14,151 nt of DNA from Hyphomicrobiales bacterium (lineage in GTDB: Bacteria; Pseudomonadota; Alphaproteobacteria; Rhizobiales; Aestuariivirgaceae). A program made the position numbers and the translations under genes. Positions 6,623-13,422 of the stretch are shown piece by piece. The notes under the pieces were generated by a model, which saw only the letters and a list, made by a program, of their open reading frames with translations, ran no database searches and was not told the origin of the DNA. The stretch spans positions 1 through 14,151 of the forward strand of contig JABDJG010000395.1 in NCBI GenBank assembly GCA_013002595.1, written 5' to 3'. The stretch's first letter is position 1. Each line of letters opens with the position of its first letter.

Positions 6623-9361
6623 GTGCAATCCATGAGTGACTATTACAGCGCACTTCAACTGCGATCGGACCGTTGGAGTTCATTGCGCGACGCGACAGGC
6701 GCACTCGCACGCCAGCCCAAGGCGAAGGCAGCCAAGGCACTTCAAGGTCAAATCGAGGACCTGTTTGAATCATTGTCTTTGATAGAGTCTTATTGGGCCT
6801 TTCCCGGAAACACTGCCTTTGACCACCTGCGTCGCCAGTATGAGCATCGCAATTATGAAGATCTCGCATTTTCCGTAAGGCGTATTCAGCGGGCCCTGAC
6901 CTCAGGTGCCTATCGTCGCAGAAGTATCCCGTTGGAAAGAGACGACACCGAGAGCGAAGAGCTCGAAGACGAGGCGATGCTTTCGCCGGAAGCACGTGCG
7001 CTTAGCAAGCCGTACTTTGAAGTGCTGTTCGTCGATGATGTCAATGAACATCAGGAGCGATGGCTGCGCAGTTCGATTCACCGCATGCGGCGAAGTGAAG
7101 ATCCGTTCATTTACGAACCTCTGGTGGTTCACAGTCTGGAAGATGCACTGATCGGTATTCTGTTCAATCACAACATCCAGGCAATTGTCGCAAGACCTGG
7201 TTTGACACTTAGATCAAAGAATGAGCTGCCAATCCTGACCCGGTTTCTCTCGCGCGTCGGAAATGACGAAGAATTCGACCTGATGCTCCCGGAAAACTAC
7301 GGACCCGAACTGTGCCGTCTGATTGCCAAGGTTAGACCGGAGCTTGATACGTACCTGATTACGGATCGCTCGGTGGAGGCGATCGCTGGCCTCGACCTCG
7401 GGCTCTGCAGGCGCGTTTTCTACAATCAGGAAGATTTCCTCGAGTTGCATCTCAACATCCTGCGCGGCGTTCAGGCCAGATTCAAGACGCCGTTTTTCAC
7501 AGCTTTGAAGGATTACTCGAAACAGCCGACCGGCGTGTTTCACGCTCTGCCGATCAGCCGTGGCAAGTCGATCTCCCGTTCGCACTGGATCCAGGATATG
7601 GGCGCCTTCTATGGCCCCAACATTTTTCTTGCCGAGACATCTGCGACGTCGGGCGGTTTGGATAGCTTGCTCGAGCCACACGGACCGATCAAGGAAGCGC
7701 AGGAGCTTGCCGCCCGTGCATTCGGCTCCAAGCAGACGTTTTTTGCAACTAATGGTACATCAACGTGCAACAAGATCGTCGTGCAGGCACTGGTCCGACC
7801 GGGGGACATAGTTCTGGTCGACCGTGACTGCCACAAGTCGCATCACTACGGGATGGTGCTGGCCGGAGCCCAGGTGCTGTATCTGGACAGCTATCCACTG
7901 AATGAGTACTCGATGTACGGGGCAGTCCCGCTACGCGAGATCAAACATCAGCTGCTCAAGCTCAAGGCTGCCGGCAAGCTCCATCGCGTTCGCATGTTGC
8001 TGCTGACCAACTGCACATTTGACGGCATCGTCTACAATGTAGAGCGCGTTATGGAAGAATGTCTGGCTATCAAGCCCGACCTGGTCTTTCTTTGGGATGA
8101 GGCCTGGTTCGCATTTGCCAGATTTGGTCCGACATATCGCCAGCGCACAGGCATGAACGTTGCCGACATTTTGCGCGCCCGCTTCAAGACGTCCCACCAC
8201 GCAGAAACATTTGCCCAACAGTCAAAGGCGCTCGAAAACGCCGACGAAGAGACCCTGCTTTCAACCAGATTGATCCCGCCTCCAACGGCCAGGGTGCGGG
8301 TCTACGCCACCCAATCGACACACAAGACGCTGACATCGCTGCGGCAGGGTTCGATGATCCATGTCAATGATCAGGATTTCAAAGGTGAAGTTGAGCAGGC
8401 GTTTCACGAAGCATATATGACCCACACTTCAACCTCGCCGAATTACCAGATCATTGCCAGCCTGGATGTTGGCCGGCGTCAGGTCGAGCTGGAAGGCTTT
8501 GAGTTCGTTCAGCGTCAGGTCGAGGCCGCGATGTCGATGCGCCGGGCCATCGCCACACACCCGCTACTTCAAAAGTACTTCAAGGTGCTGACTGCTGGCG
8601 ACATGATCCCAGAGAACCACCGCGAAAGTGGCATCACCTCCTATTACGATCCGGAACAGGGTTGGAATGATATCTGGGAGTGCTGGGCGCGGGATGAGTT
8701 CGTGCTAGACGCAACCAGAGTTACACTTGCGGTCGGCGGCACAGGTTGGGACGGGGATACCTTCAAGACCAAGATCTTGATGGACAAATTCGGCATCCAG
8801 ATCAACAAGACCTCTCGCAACACCGTCCTGTTCATGACCAACATCGGCACAACCAGATCGTCGGTCGCCTATCTCATTGAGGTTCTGGTCCAGATTGCAC
8901 AGGAATTGGACGACTTGCTGGACGATGCGTCAAAGATGGAAAAACTGAGCTTCGAACGGCGAGTCAAGAATCTTGTCGAAGACCTGCCGCCATTGCCTGA
9001 TTTCAGTAGTTTTCACGAGGCTTTCAGGTCTGACGGCCCGACATCTGAAGGTGACATCCGCGAAGCTTTCTTCCTCAGTTATAACGAGAACAACTGTGAC
9101 TATTTGCAACTGGACGCTGTTGCGGCTGAGCTTGAAGCAAGCACAACGGAGCTGGTCTCCGCATCGTTCATAATACCTTACCCGCCAGGTTTTCCAATTC
9201 TCGTTCCCGGTCAGGTCATATCGAAAGAAATTCTCGAATTCATGCAGGCACTGGATGTGAGTGAAATACACGGATACCGGCCGGATCTTGGTTTGAGAAT
9301 CTTCACCGGTGAGGCTCTCGCACGCCAGAACGCCAAACAAATCAAACACGCTGCGGAATGA
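6623..9361 (+). CDS. PLP-dependent Orn/Lys/Arg-type decarboxylase with extra N-terminal domain
   Basis: A 912-residue fold-type I PLP decarboxylase of the bacterial ornithine/lysine/arginine group, which makes an amine plus CO2 from a basic amino acid. From the N-terminus: an additional mostly helical domain (about 1-128, acidic linker 106-118); a receiver-like wing domain (FEVLFVDDVNEH, from 132); the PLP domain (about 300-740) with TNGTSTCNKIV, VDRDCHKSHHYGMV, the PLP-ring aspartate Asp492 in LWDEAW and the Schiff-base lysine Lys568 in QSTHKTLTS; and the C-terminal domain with IIPYPPGFPILVPG. E. coli AdiA is about 756 residues, so roughly 150 are extra, mostly N-terminal. The GTG at 6623 is chosen because AGGGGAG (6607-6613) lies 9 bases before it; the ATG at 6632 would be too far away. 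Substrate preference among Lys, Orn, Arg or another amino acid cannot be judged. The ligase gene overlaps its 3' end. Confidence 0.93.
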   Translation: MQSMSDYYSALQLRSDRWSSLRDATGALARQPKAKAAKALQGQIEDLFESLSLIESYWAFPGNTAFDHLRRQYEHRNYEDLAFSVRRIQRALTSGAYRRRSIPLERDDTESEELEDEAMLSPEARALSKPYFEVLFVDDVNEHQERWLRSSIHRMRRSEDPFIYEPLVVHSLEDALIGILFNHNIQAIVARPGLTLRSKNELPILTRFLSRVGNDEEFDLMLPENYGPELCRLIAKVRPELDTYLITDRSVEAIAGLDLGLCRRVFYNQEDFLELHLNILRGVQARFKTPFFTALKDYSKQPTGVFHALPISRGKSISRSHWIQDMGAFYGPNIFLAETSATSGGLDSLLEPHGPIKEAQELAARAFGSKQTFFATNGTSTCNKIVVQALVRPGDIVLVDRDCHKSHHYGMVLAGAQVLYLDSYPLNEYSMYGAVPLREIKHQLLKLKAAGKLHRVRMLLLTNCTFDGIVYNVERVMEECLAIKPDLVFLWDEAWFAFARFGPTYRQRTGMNVADILRARFKTSHHAETFAQQSKALENADEETLLSTRLIPPPTARVRVYATQSTHKTLTSLRQGSMIHVNDQDFKGEVEQAFHEAYMTHTSTSPNYQIIASLDVGRRQVELEGFEFVQRQVEAAMSMRRAIATHPLLQKYFKVLTAGDMIPENHRESGITSYYDPEQGWNDIWECWARDEFVLDATRVTLAVGGTGWDGDTFKTKILMDKFGIQINKTSRNTVLFMTNIGTTRSSVAYLIEVLVQIAQELDDLLDDASKMEKLSFERRVKNLVEDLPPLPDFSSFHEAFRSDGPTSEGDIREAFFLSYNENNCDYLQLDAVAAELEASTTELVSASFIIPYPPGFPILVPGQVISKEILEFMQALDVSEIHGYRPDLGLRIFTGEALARQNAKQIKHAAE

Positions 9362-9363
9362 AC

Positions 9364-9369
9364 AAGGAG
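9364..9369 (+). promoter_or_regulatory. Shine-Dalgarno AAGGAG that decides the ATP-grasp start
   Basis: AAGGAG lies just after the decarboxylase stop codon (TGA at 9359-9361) and six bases before the ATG at 9376. The upstream ATG at 9358, which overlaps the decarboxylase stop as ATGA, has this site behind rather than in front of it. The placement favours 9376 as the main start and still allows reinitiation by ribosomes finishing the decarboxylase. Confidence 0.75.
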
Positions 9370-9375
9370 ACAGGC

Positions 9376-10827
9376 ATGCCAAAAAAAACCCTCAAGAACA
9401 TCTCAGAGATCCGCAGGTATTTTCATCGCAACGAGGAGCCGATCTATTTTGTGTCCGCGACCAATTTCAATCTGCTGGGTCTCGATGAGTGGGCAAAGAA
9501 TTTCAAGTACATTTGTTACATTGACTGTTACGACGGACGGCACCCCAATGTATTTTGCCCGTCTGAGGCACCGCACGCTGAATTCCAGTCGATCGAGGAC
9601 ATCAACAATTACCTGCTTCAGCACAAGGAGGTGATCGACCTGATCAAGTGGCGCGGCGGCAAGCCGAAATTCGTTTTCCTGATGTTCGATCAGGAAACAG
9701 AACGGCTCGTCAAGGACCTCGGTGGTGAGTTGTGGTTCCCCAAAGCGAAACTACGCACGAGGTGCGACAACAAGATCGAGACCGTGCGCATTGGCGACAA
9801 GGCCGGTGTGCCGTCGGTGCCGAACACGCTGAGCGAAGTCAAGGATTACGAGCATCTGCGAGCGGTTTGTGACAAGGCCGGTATCGGCCACGATCTCGTC
9901 CTGCAGTCGGCATTCGGCGATTCAGGCCATACGACATTCTTCATCAAGTCCGAAGCAGACTTCCGCAAGCATGAGCACGAGATCGTCGGCGAAGGTGAGA
10001 TCAAGATCATGAAGCGTATTGATTGCCGGGGATCGGCAATTGAAGCCTGCGCAACGTCGCAGGGAACTATCGTCGGCCCGCTCATGACGGAACTTGTCGG
10101 CTTCAAGGAATTGACACCCTATCGCGGTGGCTGGTGCGGCAATGAAATCTTTGCAACCGCCTTTCCGCCAAAGACCCGCGAAACGGCACGCGAACTGACA
10201 TTCAAGTTCGGTGAACAGTTGCGCAAGGAAGGTTATCGGGGCTACTTCGAGCTGGACTTCCTGATCGACAAGAAGACTGGCGATATCTGGCTCGGCGAAC
10301 TCAATCCGCGCATAACCGGTGCATCATCAATGACCAATCATGCCGCTTTTGCCCATGCCGATGCGCCATTGTTCCTGTTTCATCTGCTCGAATTTTCAAA
10401 GAAGAAATTCACGCTGGATGTCGATGAGCTGAATGCCCGGTGGGCGGACCCCGACATGATCGACAGTTGGTCGCAAATGGTGATCAAACACACGGATGAC
10501 AGCGTCGACATCGTCACGCAGGCGCCAGAATCCGGAATTTACAGGATGCTGGACGATGGCTCTGTTGTATACGACCGGTTCGACTATCACCGGCGGGCCG
10601 TCGAGAGCGAGAACGAGGCATTCTTCTTGCGGATTCTGAAACCTGGCGATTTTCGCTACGAAGGCGCCGATCTGGGTATCCTTGTGACACGGGGCCGTTC
10701 GATGACCTCTGGTTTTCAATTGAATGCGAGAGCCGGCAAGTGGATCGACGGCATAAAGGCTGGTTTTACTGCGCGGCCCCTGCCGACGGCTGAAGTGCTG
10801 GCCGAACCAGCCTTCAAGATGCTTTAG
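9376..10827 (+). CDS. ATP-grasp ligase (putative amide-bond-forming enzyme)
   Basis: A 483-residue protein with an ATP-grasp core, the fold that activates a carboxylate as acyl-phosphate and joins it to an amine or thiol. Residues 1 to about 130 form the N-terminal (pre-ATP-grasp) domain. The flexible ATP loop is VLQSAFGDSGHTTFFI (175-190). MKRIDCRGSAIEA (212-224) follows, and the metal- and phosphate-binding strand FELDFLIDKK...WLGELNPRITGASS (291-318) carries Glu308, Asn310 and Arg312. A C-terminal domain of about 140 residues is less familiar. Automatic pipelines would probably name this a biotin carboxylase, but no carboxyltransferase or biotin carrier lies nearby, so an amino-acid or amine ligase role is more likely. 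The start follows the AAGGAG at 9364-9369; an in-frame ATG at 9358 would add six residues (MNKETG). The C45 gene follows after 14 bases. Confidence 0.88.
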   Translation: MPKKTLKNISEIRRYFHRNEEPIYFVSATNFNLLGLDEWAKNFKYICYIDCYDGRHPNVFCPSEAPHAEFQSIEDINNYLLQHKEVIDLIKWRGGKPKFVFLMFDQETERLVKDLGGELWFPKAKLRTRCDNKIETVRIGDKAGVPSVPNTLSEVKDYEHLRAVCDKAGIGHDLVLQSAFGDSGHTTFFIKSEADFRKHEHEIVGEGEIKIMKRIDCRGSAIEACATSQGTIVGPLMTELVGFKELTPYRGGWCGNEIFATAFPPKTRETARELTFKFGEQLRKEGYRGYFELDFLIDKKTGDIWLGELNPRITGASSMTNHAAFAHADAPLFLFHLLEFSKKKFTLDVDELNARWADPDMIDSWSQMVIKHTDDSVDIVTQAPESGIYRMLDDGSVVYDRFDYHRRAVESENEAFFLRILKPGDFRYEGADLGILVTRGRSMTSGFQLNARAGKWIDGIKAGFTARPLPTAEVLAEPAFKML

Positions 10828-10841
10828 ACGGCCTGACCAGG

Positions 10842-11825
10842 ATGCTTTGGCGTGCGATTTCGGAAGACGACCCGGGTCCCAAATGGGCCCGGTTGTTCGG
10901 TGAATACTGGCCGGATTACAAGAGATGGTGGCTCCATCAAGGCGAGGAAGCCCGTCCCACTTATCTCGAAGGCCGCCAGGCGCTGGGCAAACACATGCCG
11001 GAGATGGTGCCGCTCTACGAGCAGCTTTGCGATTTGGCTGGCGGCGGCGACCAGGTCTCCAGATTCTTGAGTTTTTATTGTCCGCCGCCCTATCTGTCAG
11101 GTTGTTCGCAGGCAATCTGGCCTGGAGCCGAACCCGTCTTGGTTCGCAATTACGATTACAATCCCCAGGCATTCGACAGCCTGATCCTACGCACGAAATG
11201 GCAGGGACGTGCGGTCATGGGAACCAGCGATGGCCTTTGGGGGTTGGTTGATGGCACAAATGATGCCGGTCTTGCGGTGTCCCTGACGTTTGGTGGCCGT
11301 ACGGTGGTCGGCGACGGCTTTGGCGTGCCGTTGATCTTGCGCTATGTCCTACAAACCTGTGAAACCGCGCAAGAGGCTGGCGAGGTGTTGGCGCGGATAC
11401 CGTCGCATATGAGCTACAACGTGACCGTGCTTGACGCCAAGCGCAACTTCCTGACTGCCATGTTGGCGCCTGACAGGCCGGCCGTCTTGAGCCGCACGTC
11501 AGTTGCGACCAATCATCAGGAAACTGTCGAGTGGGTCAGTCACGCCAGGTTTACCGCGACGGTCGAGCGAGAGCGGTTCTTGTTGCAGAGATTGACGCTG
11601 CACGTTGATCCGCTCGAAAAGTTCATCGGCGCATTTCTGAAACCACCATTGTACTCAACGGCCTATTCGCAAGGCTTTGGCACCCTTTACACTGCCGTTT
11701 ATCATCCAAGACAACGCACCATGGAAATCCGATGGCCGCGCGTTGTCTGGCCATTCTCGCTGGATCAGTTCACCGAAGGGCGCAGGACCGCACACTTGCC
11801 CGAGGCGATTACTGCGACCTATTGA
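10842..11825 (+). CDS. C45-family autoproteolytic acyltransferase/amidohydrolase (Ntn hydrolase)
   Basis: A 327-residue protein related to acyl-CoA:6-aminopenicillanic acid acyltransferase (peptidase family C45) and, more distantly, to the beta-alanyl-dopamine hydrolase Tan. These enzymes are made as inactive precursors that cut themselves at a Gly-Cys bond; the freed N-terminal Cys then attacks an amide. The cut site is most likely Gly87-Cys88 in PPYLSGCSQAIW, followed by the family's RNYDYNP motif (substrate pocket) and, later, VATNHQETVEW, matching the conserved TNH segment. Residues 1-87 would be the propeptide chain (KWARLFGEYWPDYKRWW). No signal peptide is seen, so it should be cytoplasmic. 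No clear ribosome-binding site precedes the ATG (only GACCAGG, too close), and the ligase stop is 14 bases away, so translation probably depends on coupling. It is the last gene of the operon; I see no clear terminator behind it. Confidence 0.87.
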   Translation: MLWRAISEDDPGPKWARLFGEYWPDYKRWWLHQGEEARPTYLEGRQALGKHMPEMVPLYEQLCDLAGGGDQVSRFLSFYCPPPYLSGCSQAIWPGAEPVLVRNYDYNPQAFDSLILRTKWQGRAVMGTSDGLWGLVDGTNDAGLAVSLTFGGRTVVGDGFGVPLILRYVLQTCETAQEAGEVLARIPSHMSYNVTVLDAKRNFLTAMLAPDRPAVLSRTSVATNHQETVEWVSHARFTATVERERFLLQRLTLHVDPLEKFIGAFLKPPLYSTAYSQGFGTLYTAVYHPRQRTMEIRWPRVVWPFSLDQFTEGRRTAHLPEAITATY

Positions 11826-11960
11826 GGCTTGGATTTGCAAGAAAGGGCGCCGCAGGCATTATCAGAGAAACTCGAACCTGACTGCAAAATCCCTGCGACA
11901 GGTCAGCTGCTCTCCACCAATACCGTGCCTTGACATTCAGCGTTCAACTCCACGCACTCG

Positions 11961-12921
11961 AGCTTTCTGGTGGGTCTGTTTTTTGACGAGACTGGCGATC
12001 GGTTATCACCAACACATGCAACGAAATACGGGCGACGATACCGCTACTACATCTCGCATCGGTTGATGCAGGCGGTGCGCGACAAGAGCACGATCGGGTT
12101 AGATTGAAACAATCTAACCCGTGAATCGTCCTCTATCATATTGATGACGATCAGGTTTATCGATTTTGATTGTTTCAATCAAAAACCATCCTGATCTAGG
12201 GTGATGGTTGGCGGATTCCGGCCTTGAAATCGGGAACTTGGTTGTTGAAAGAGTGATTAAACTGCTCAGCAATGATCGCCAAGTGCTTGATTTGTTTCCA
12301 CAAACCCGCACATTAACTGATCAACTGAGTTCAGCACTCGAACATGCCAAAGGTTGCTGCGACACCCTTGGTTCAACCGACAAGTCCGGCAAGTGCGATC
12401 TGCTGCAAACGATTATCCAGCGAATCGGCATCGCTCCAGGTCAGGTACAAATCGAAACTGATAACAGGCGCCGTGTCGGTCTGTTGACCGGGGAATCAGT
12501 TGCGCATCGAACAGCGGCGACCATGCTTTCGGGCCCTCTCAGAATTCGCAAGCGCGGCGTAGAGTCCAGGTTGATAATCAATGACGATAATGCCCTCGGC
12601 GGCAAAGACTCGATGCTCATCGAGACCATCGCCAGGGGCCATTCATGGTTTGAAGAAATCGCCTCCAGCAAATCTGAAAACGTCCGCGAGATCGACAAAC
12701 GAGAACGCATCGACGAAGGTGATGTCAGCAGAATGATGAGCTTTGCATTCCTCGCGCCGGACATAGTCGAAGCCATCGTTGATGGCAGACACCCTGTGGA
12801 GCCTACCGCTGAACAATTGAAGCAATCGGGAAGCAAGCCCCTGCCCTGGCCGGACCGGCGACGCTACCTGGGGTTTCCTGCTTTAAAATCCCACTCGATT
12901 GGACGCCCAGCCCCGCGATAG
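11961..12921 (+). pseudogene. Relic of a large serine recombinase (5'-truncated, interrupted and frameshifted)
   Basis: Three reading frames together spell the middle and C-terminal part of an alphaproteobacterial large serine recombinase. Frame one (about 11961-12089) reads SFLVGLFFDETGDRL, then SPTHATKYGRRYRYYISHRL and QAVRDKS, typical of the segment after the zinc-ribbon region. After about 110 foreign bases, frame two (12200-12223) gives GDGWRIPA. A one-base loss near 12223 shifts to frame three, which runs to 12921: LEIGNLVVERVIKLLSNDR, a region with MLSGPLRIRKRGVE, and the C-terminal hallmark SFAFLAPDIVEAIVDGRHP followed by DRRRYLGF. The catalytic serine domain and everything before residue S of SFLVG are absent, since the C45 gene lies just upstream. 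Such enzymes integrate or excise mobile DNA; this copy cannot work. The 714-base open frame starting at TTG 12208 might be called an independent gene, but it is only the tail. Confidence 0.85.
12090..12199. mobile_element. About 110-base palindromic, MITE-like insertion inside the recombinase relic
   Basis: The segment separates two stretches that would be contiguous in an intact recombinase (QAVRDKS and GDGWRIPA); removing about 110 bases restores their frame. It contains two hairpins. CGGGTTAGATTG (12095-12106) pairs with CAATCTAACCCG (12110-12121) in 12 perfect base pairs around AAA. TTTTGATTG (12164-12172) pairs with CAATCAAAA (12176-12184) around TTT, inside an outer pair GATCAGG/CCTGATC (12149-12155, 12190-12196). 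The core GATTGAAACAATC at 12102-12114 recurs as its reverse complement at 12168-12180, like degenerate terminal inverted repeats. No coding capacity. The exact ends and any target duplication (GATC occurs at both ends) are uncertain. Confidence 0.6.
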
Positions 12922-12991
12922 TTTGGTGCTCGGTTCGCAGAAAAATGAGTGGTGGTGGGCCCAGTCTGGAGCGAACCCGTCTCCCCTGCCC

Positions 12992-13180
12992 TTCCCTGAC
13001 AAACGGAAAAATACAGGGAAATTTTGCTGATTTGGGACAATTCCTGCAAATCTGAATAGAGAATCCCCGTTAATTCAATGAGTTGCAGCGCGAATTCCCT
13101 AAGAATCGAAACAGGGAAATCTGACTTCGTAACAGGGAAATTTCTGCGCAGAACAGGGAAGCCAAATTTCCAATCAGGGA
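12992..13180. repeat. Cluster of short ACAGGGAAA-type repeats in both orientations
   Basis: Within about 190 bases the motif ACAGGGAA or ACAGGGAAAT occurs at 13013-13022, 13111-13120, 13132-13141 and 13153-13160. A partial CAGGGA lies at 13175-13180. Inverted versions are TTCCCTG at 12992-12998 and AATTCCCT at 13093-13100. Spacing is irregular (about 20 bases in the second half, about 100 before that). I recall similar motif-rich tracts downstream of serine recombinases in other Rhizobiales, which I could not verify here. They may be a recombination-related or protein-binding tract belonging to the decayed element. Confidence 0.6.
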
Positions 13181-13192
13181 TTTCAAATCTAA

Positions 13193-13204
13193 GCCAAATT
13201 TGGC
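13193..13204. repeat. Perfect 12-base palindrome GCCAAATTTGGC
   Basis: GCCAAATTTGGC is its own reverse complement. A half-copy, GCCAAATTT, lies 32 bases upstream at 13161-13169, in the last part of the ACAGGGAAA tract. It could be a binding site for a dimeric protein. With no start codon of a clear gene nearby, its role is unknown. The full gene-free stretch 12922-13422 holds this palindrome, the repeat cluster before it and the two-hairpin element after it; I see no credible gene there on either strand. Confidence 0.45.
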
Positions 13205-13261
13205 CTCCTACTCACCCGATAATGGACTCCAATGGCCCGACATTCGCACAACGGGAAATAC

Positions 13262-13340
13262 CAAGGCCCCGGAGGCGGATCCGGGGCCTTGATGAAGAGC
13301 GCCCAATCTGTGTGAGAGGGGATTCCGCGATCGGGCGCTC
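13262..13340 (-). ncRNA. Candidate small RNA or structured 3' UTR with two hairpins
   Basis: Read on the minus strand, GAGCGCCCGATC (13340-13329) pairs with GATTGGGCGCTC (13308-13297) in 12 unbroken pairs, one of them G-U, around a 20-base loop rich in CCCCUCUC. Five bases later CAAGGCCCCGG pairs with CCGGGGCCTTG (13291-13281 and 13272-13262 read from the minus side) in 11 perfect pairs, followed by GUAUUU. On the plus strand the G-U becomes an A-C mismatch, which favours minus-strand transcription. Stem, C/U-rich loop and GC-rich terminal hairpin resemble a small RNA with a terminator. A weak promoter-like pair (TTGGCC, 17 bases, TCTAAG) lies upstream on the minus strand around 13366-13395. 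Alternatively it is the 3' end of the mRNA of the gene at 13423-13803. Confidence 0.45.
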
Positions 13341-13422
13341 ACGAGGTTTGTTTGGGTCGGCAAAATCCTTAGACTGTGCAACGCACTTTTGGCCAACTGT
13401 CATAAGGCGGGGGCCTTGACGG

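Noticed and set aside
9376..10827. Annotation of the ATP-grasp protein as biotin carboxylase.
   Set aside because: No biotin carrier or carboxyltransferase is encoded nearby and the operon points to amine chemistry; only the generic ATP-grasp core is shared.
10819..10850. Direct repeat ATGCTTTAG / ATGCTTTGG at the end of the ligase and the start of the C45 gene.
   Set aside because: Nine bases with one mismatch, each part of coding sequence; probably chance.
10396..11172. Minus-strand 258-codon frame across the ligase/C45 junction.
   Set aside because: It is antisense to two genes with clear catalytic motifs and its translation is low in recognisable structure (Arg/Pro-rich).
11850..11925. 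tRNA-like stretch on the minus strand (GGTTCGAGTTTC and a possible anticodon arm) that could have been an integration site for the recombinase.
   Set aside because: The acceptor and anticodon stems do not pair, and only the T-loop-like GTTCGA matches. Nothing else was identified in 11826-11960.
13013..13180. Possible CRISPR array from the ACAGGGAAA repeats.
   Set aside because: The repeats are only 7-10 bases, occur in both orientations and have irregular spacing; no cas genes are near.
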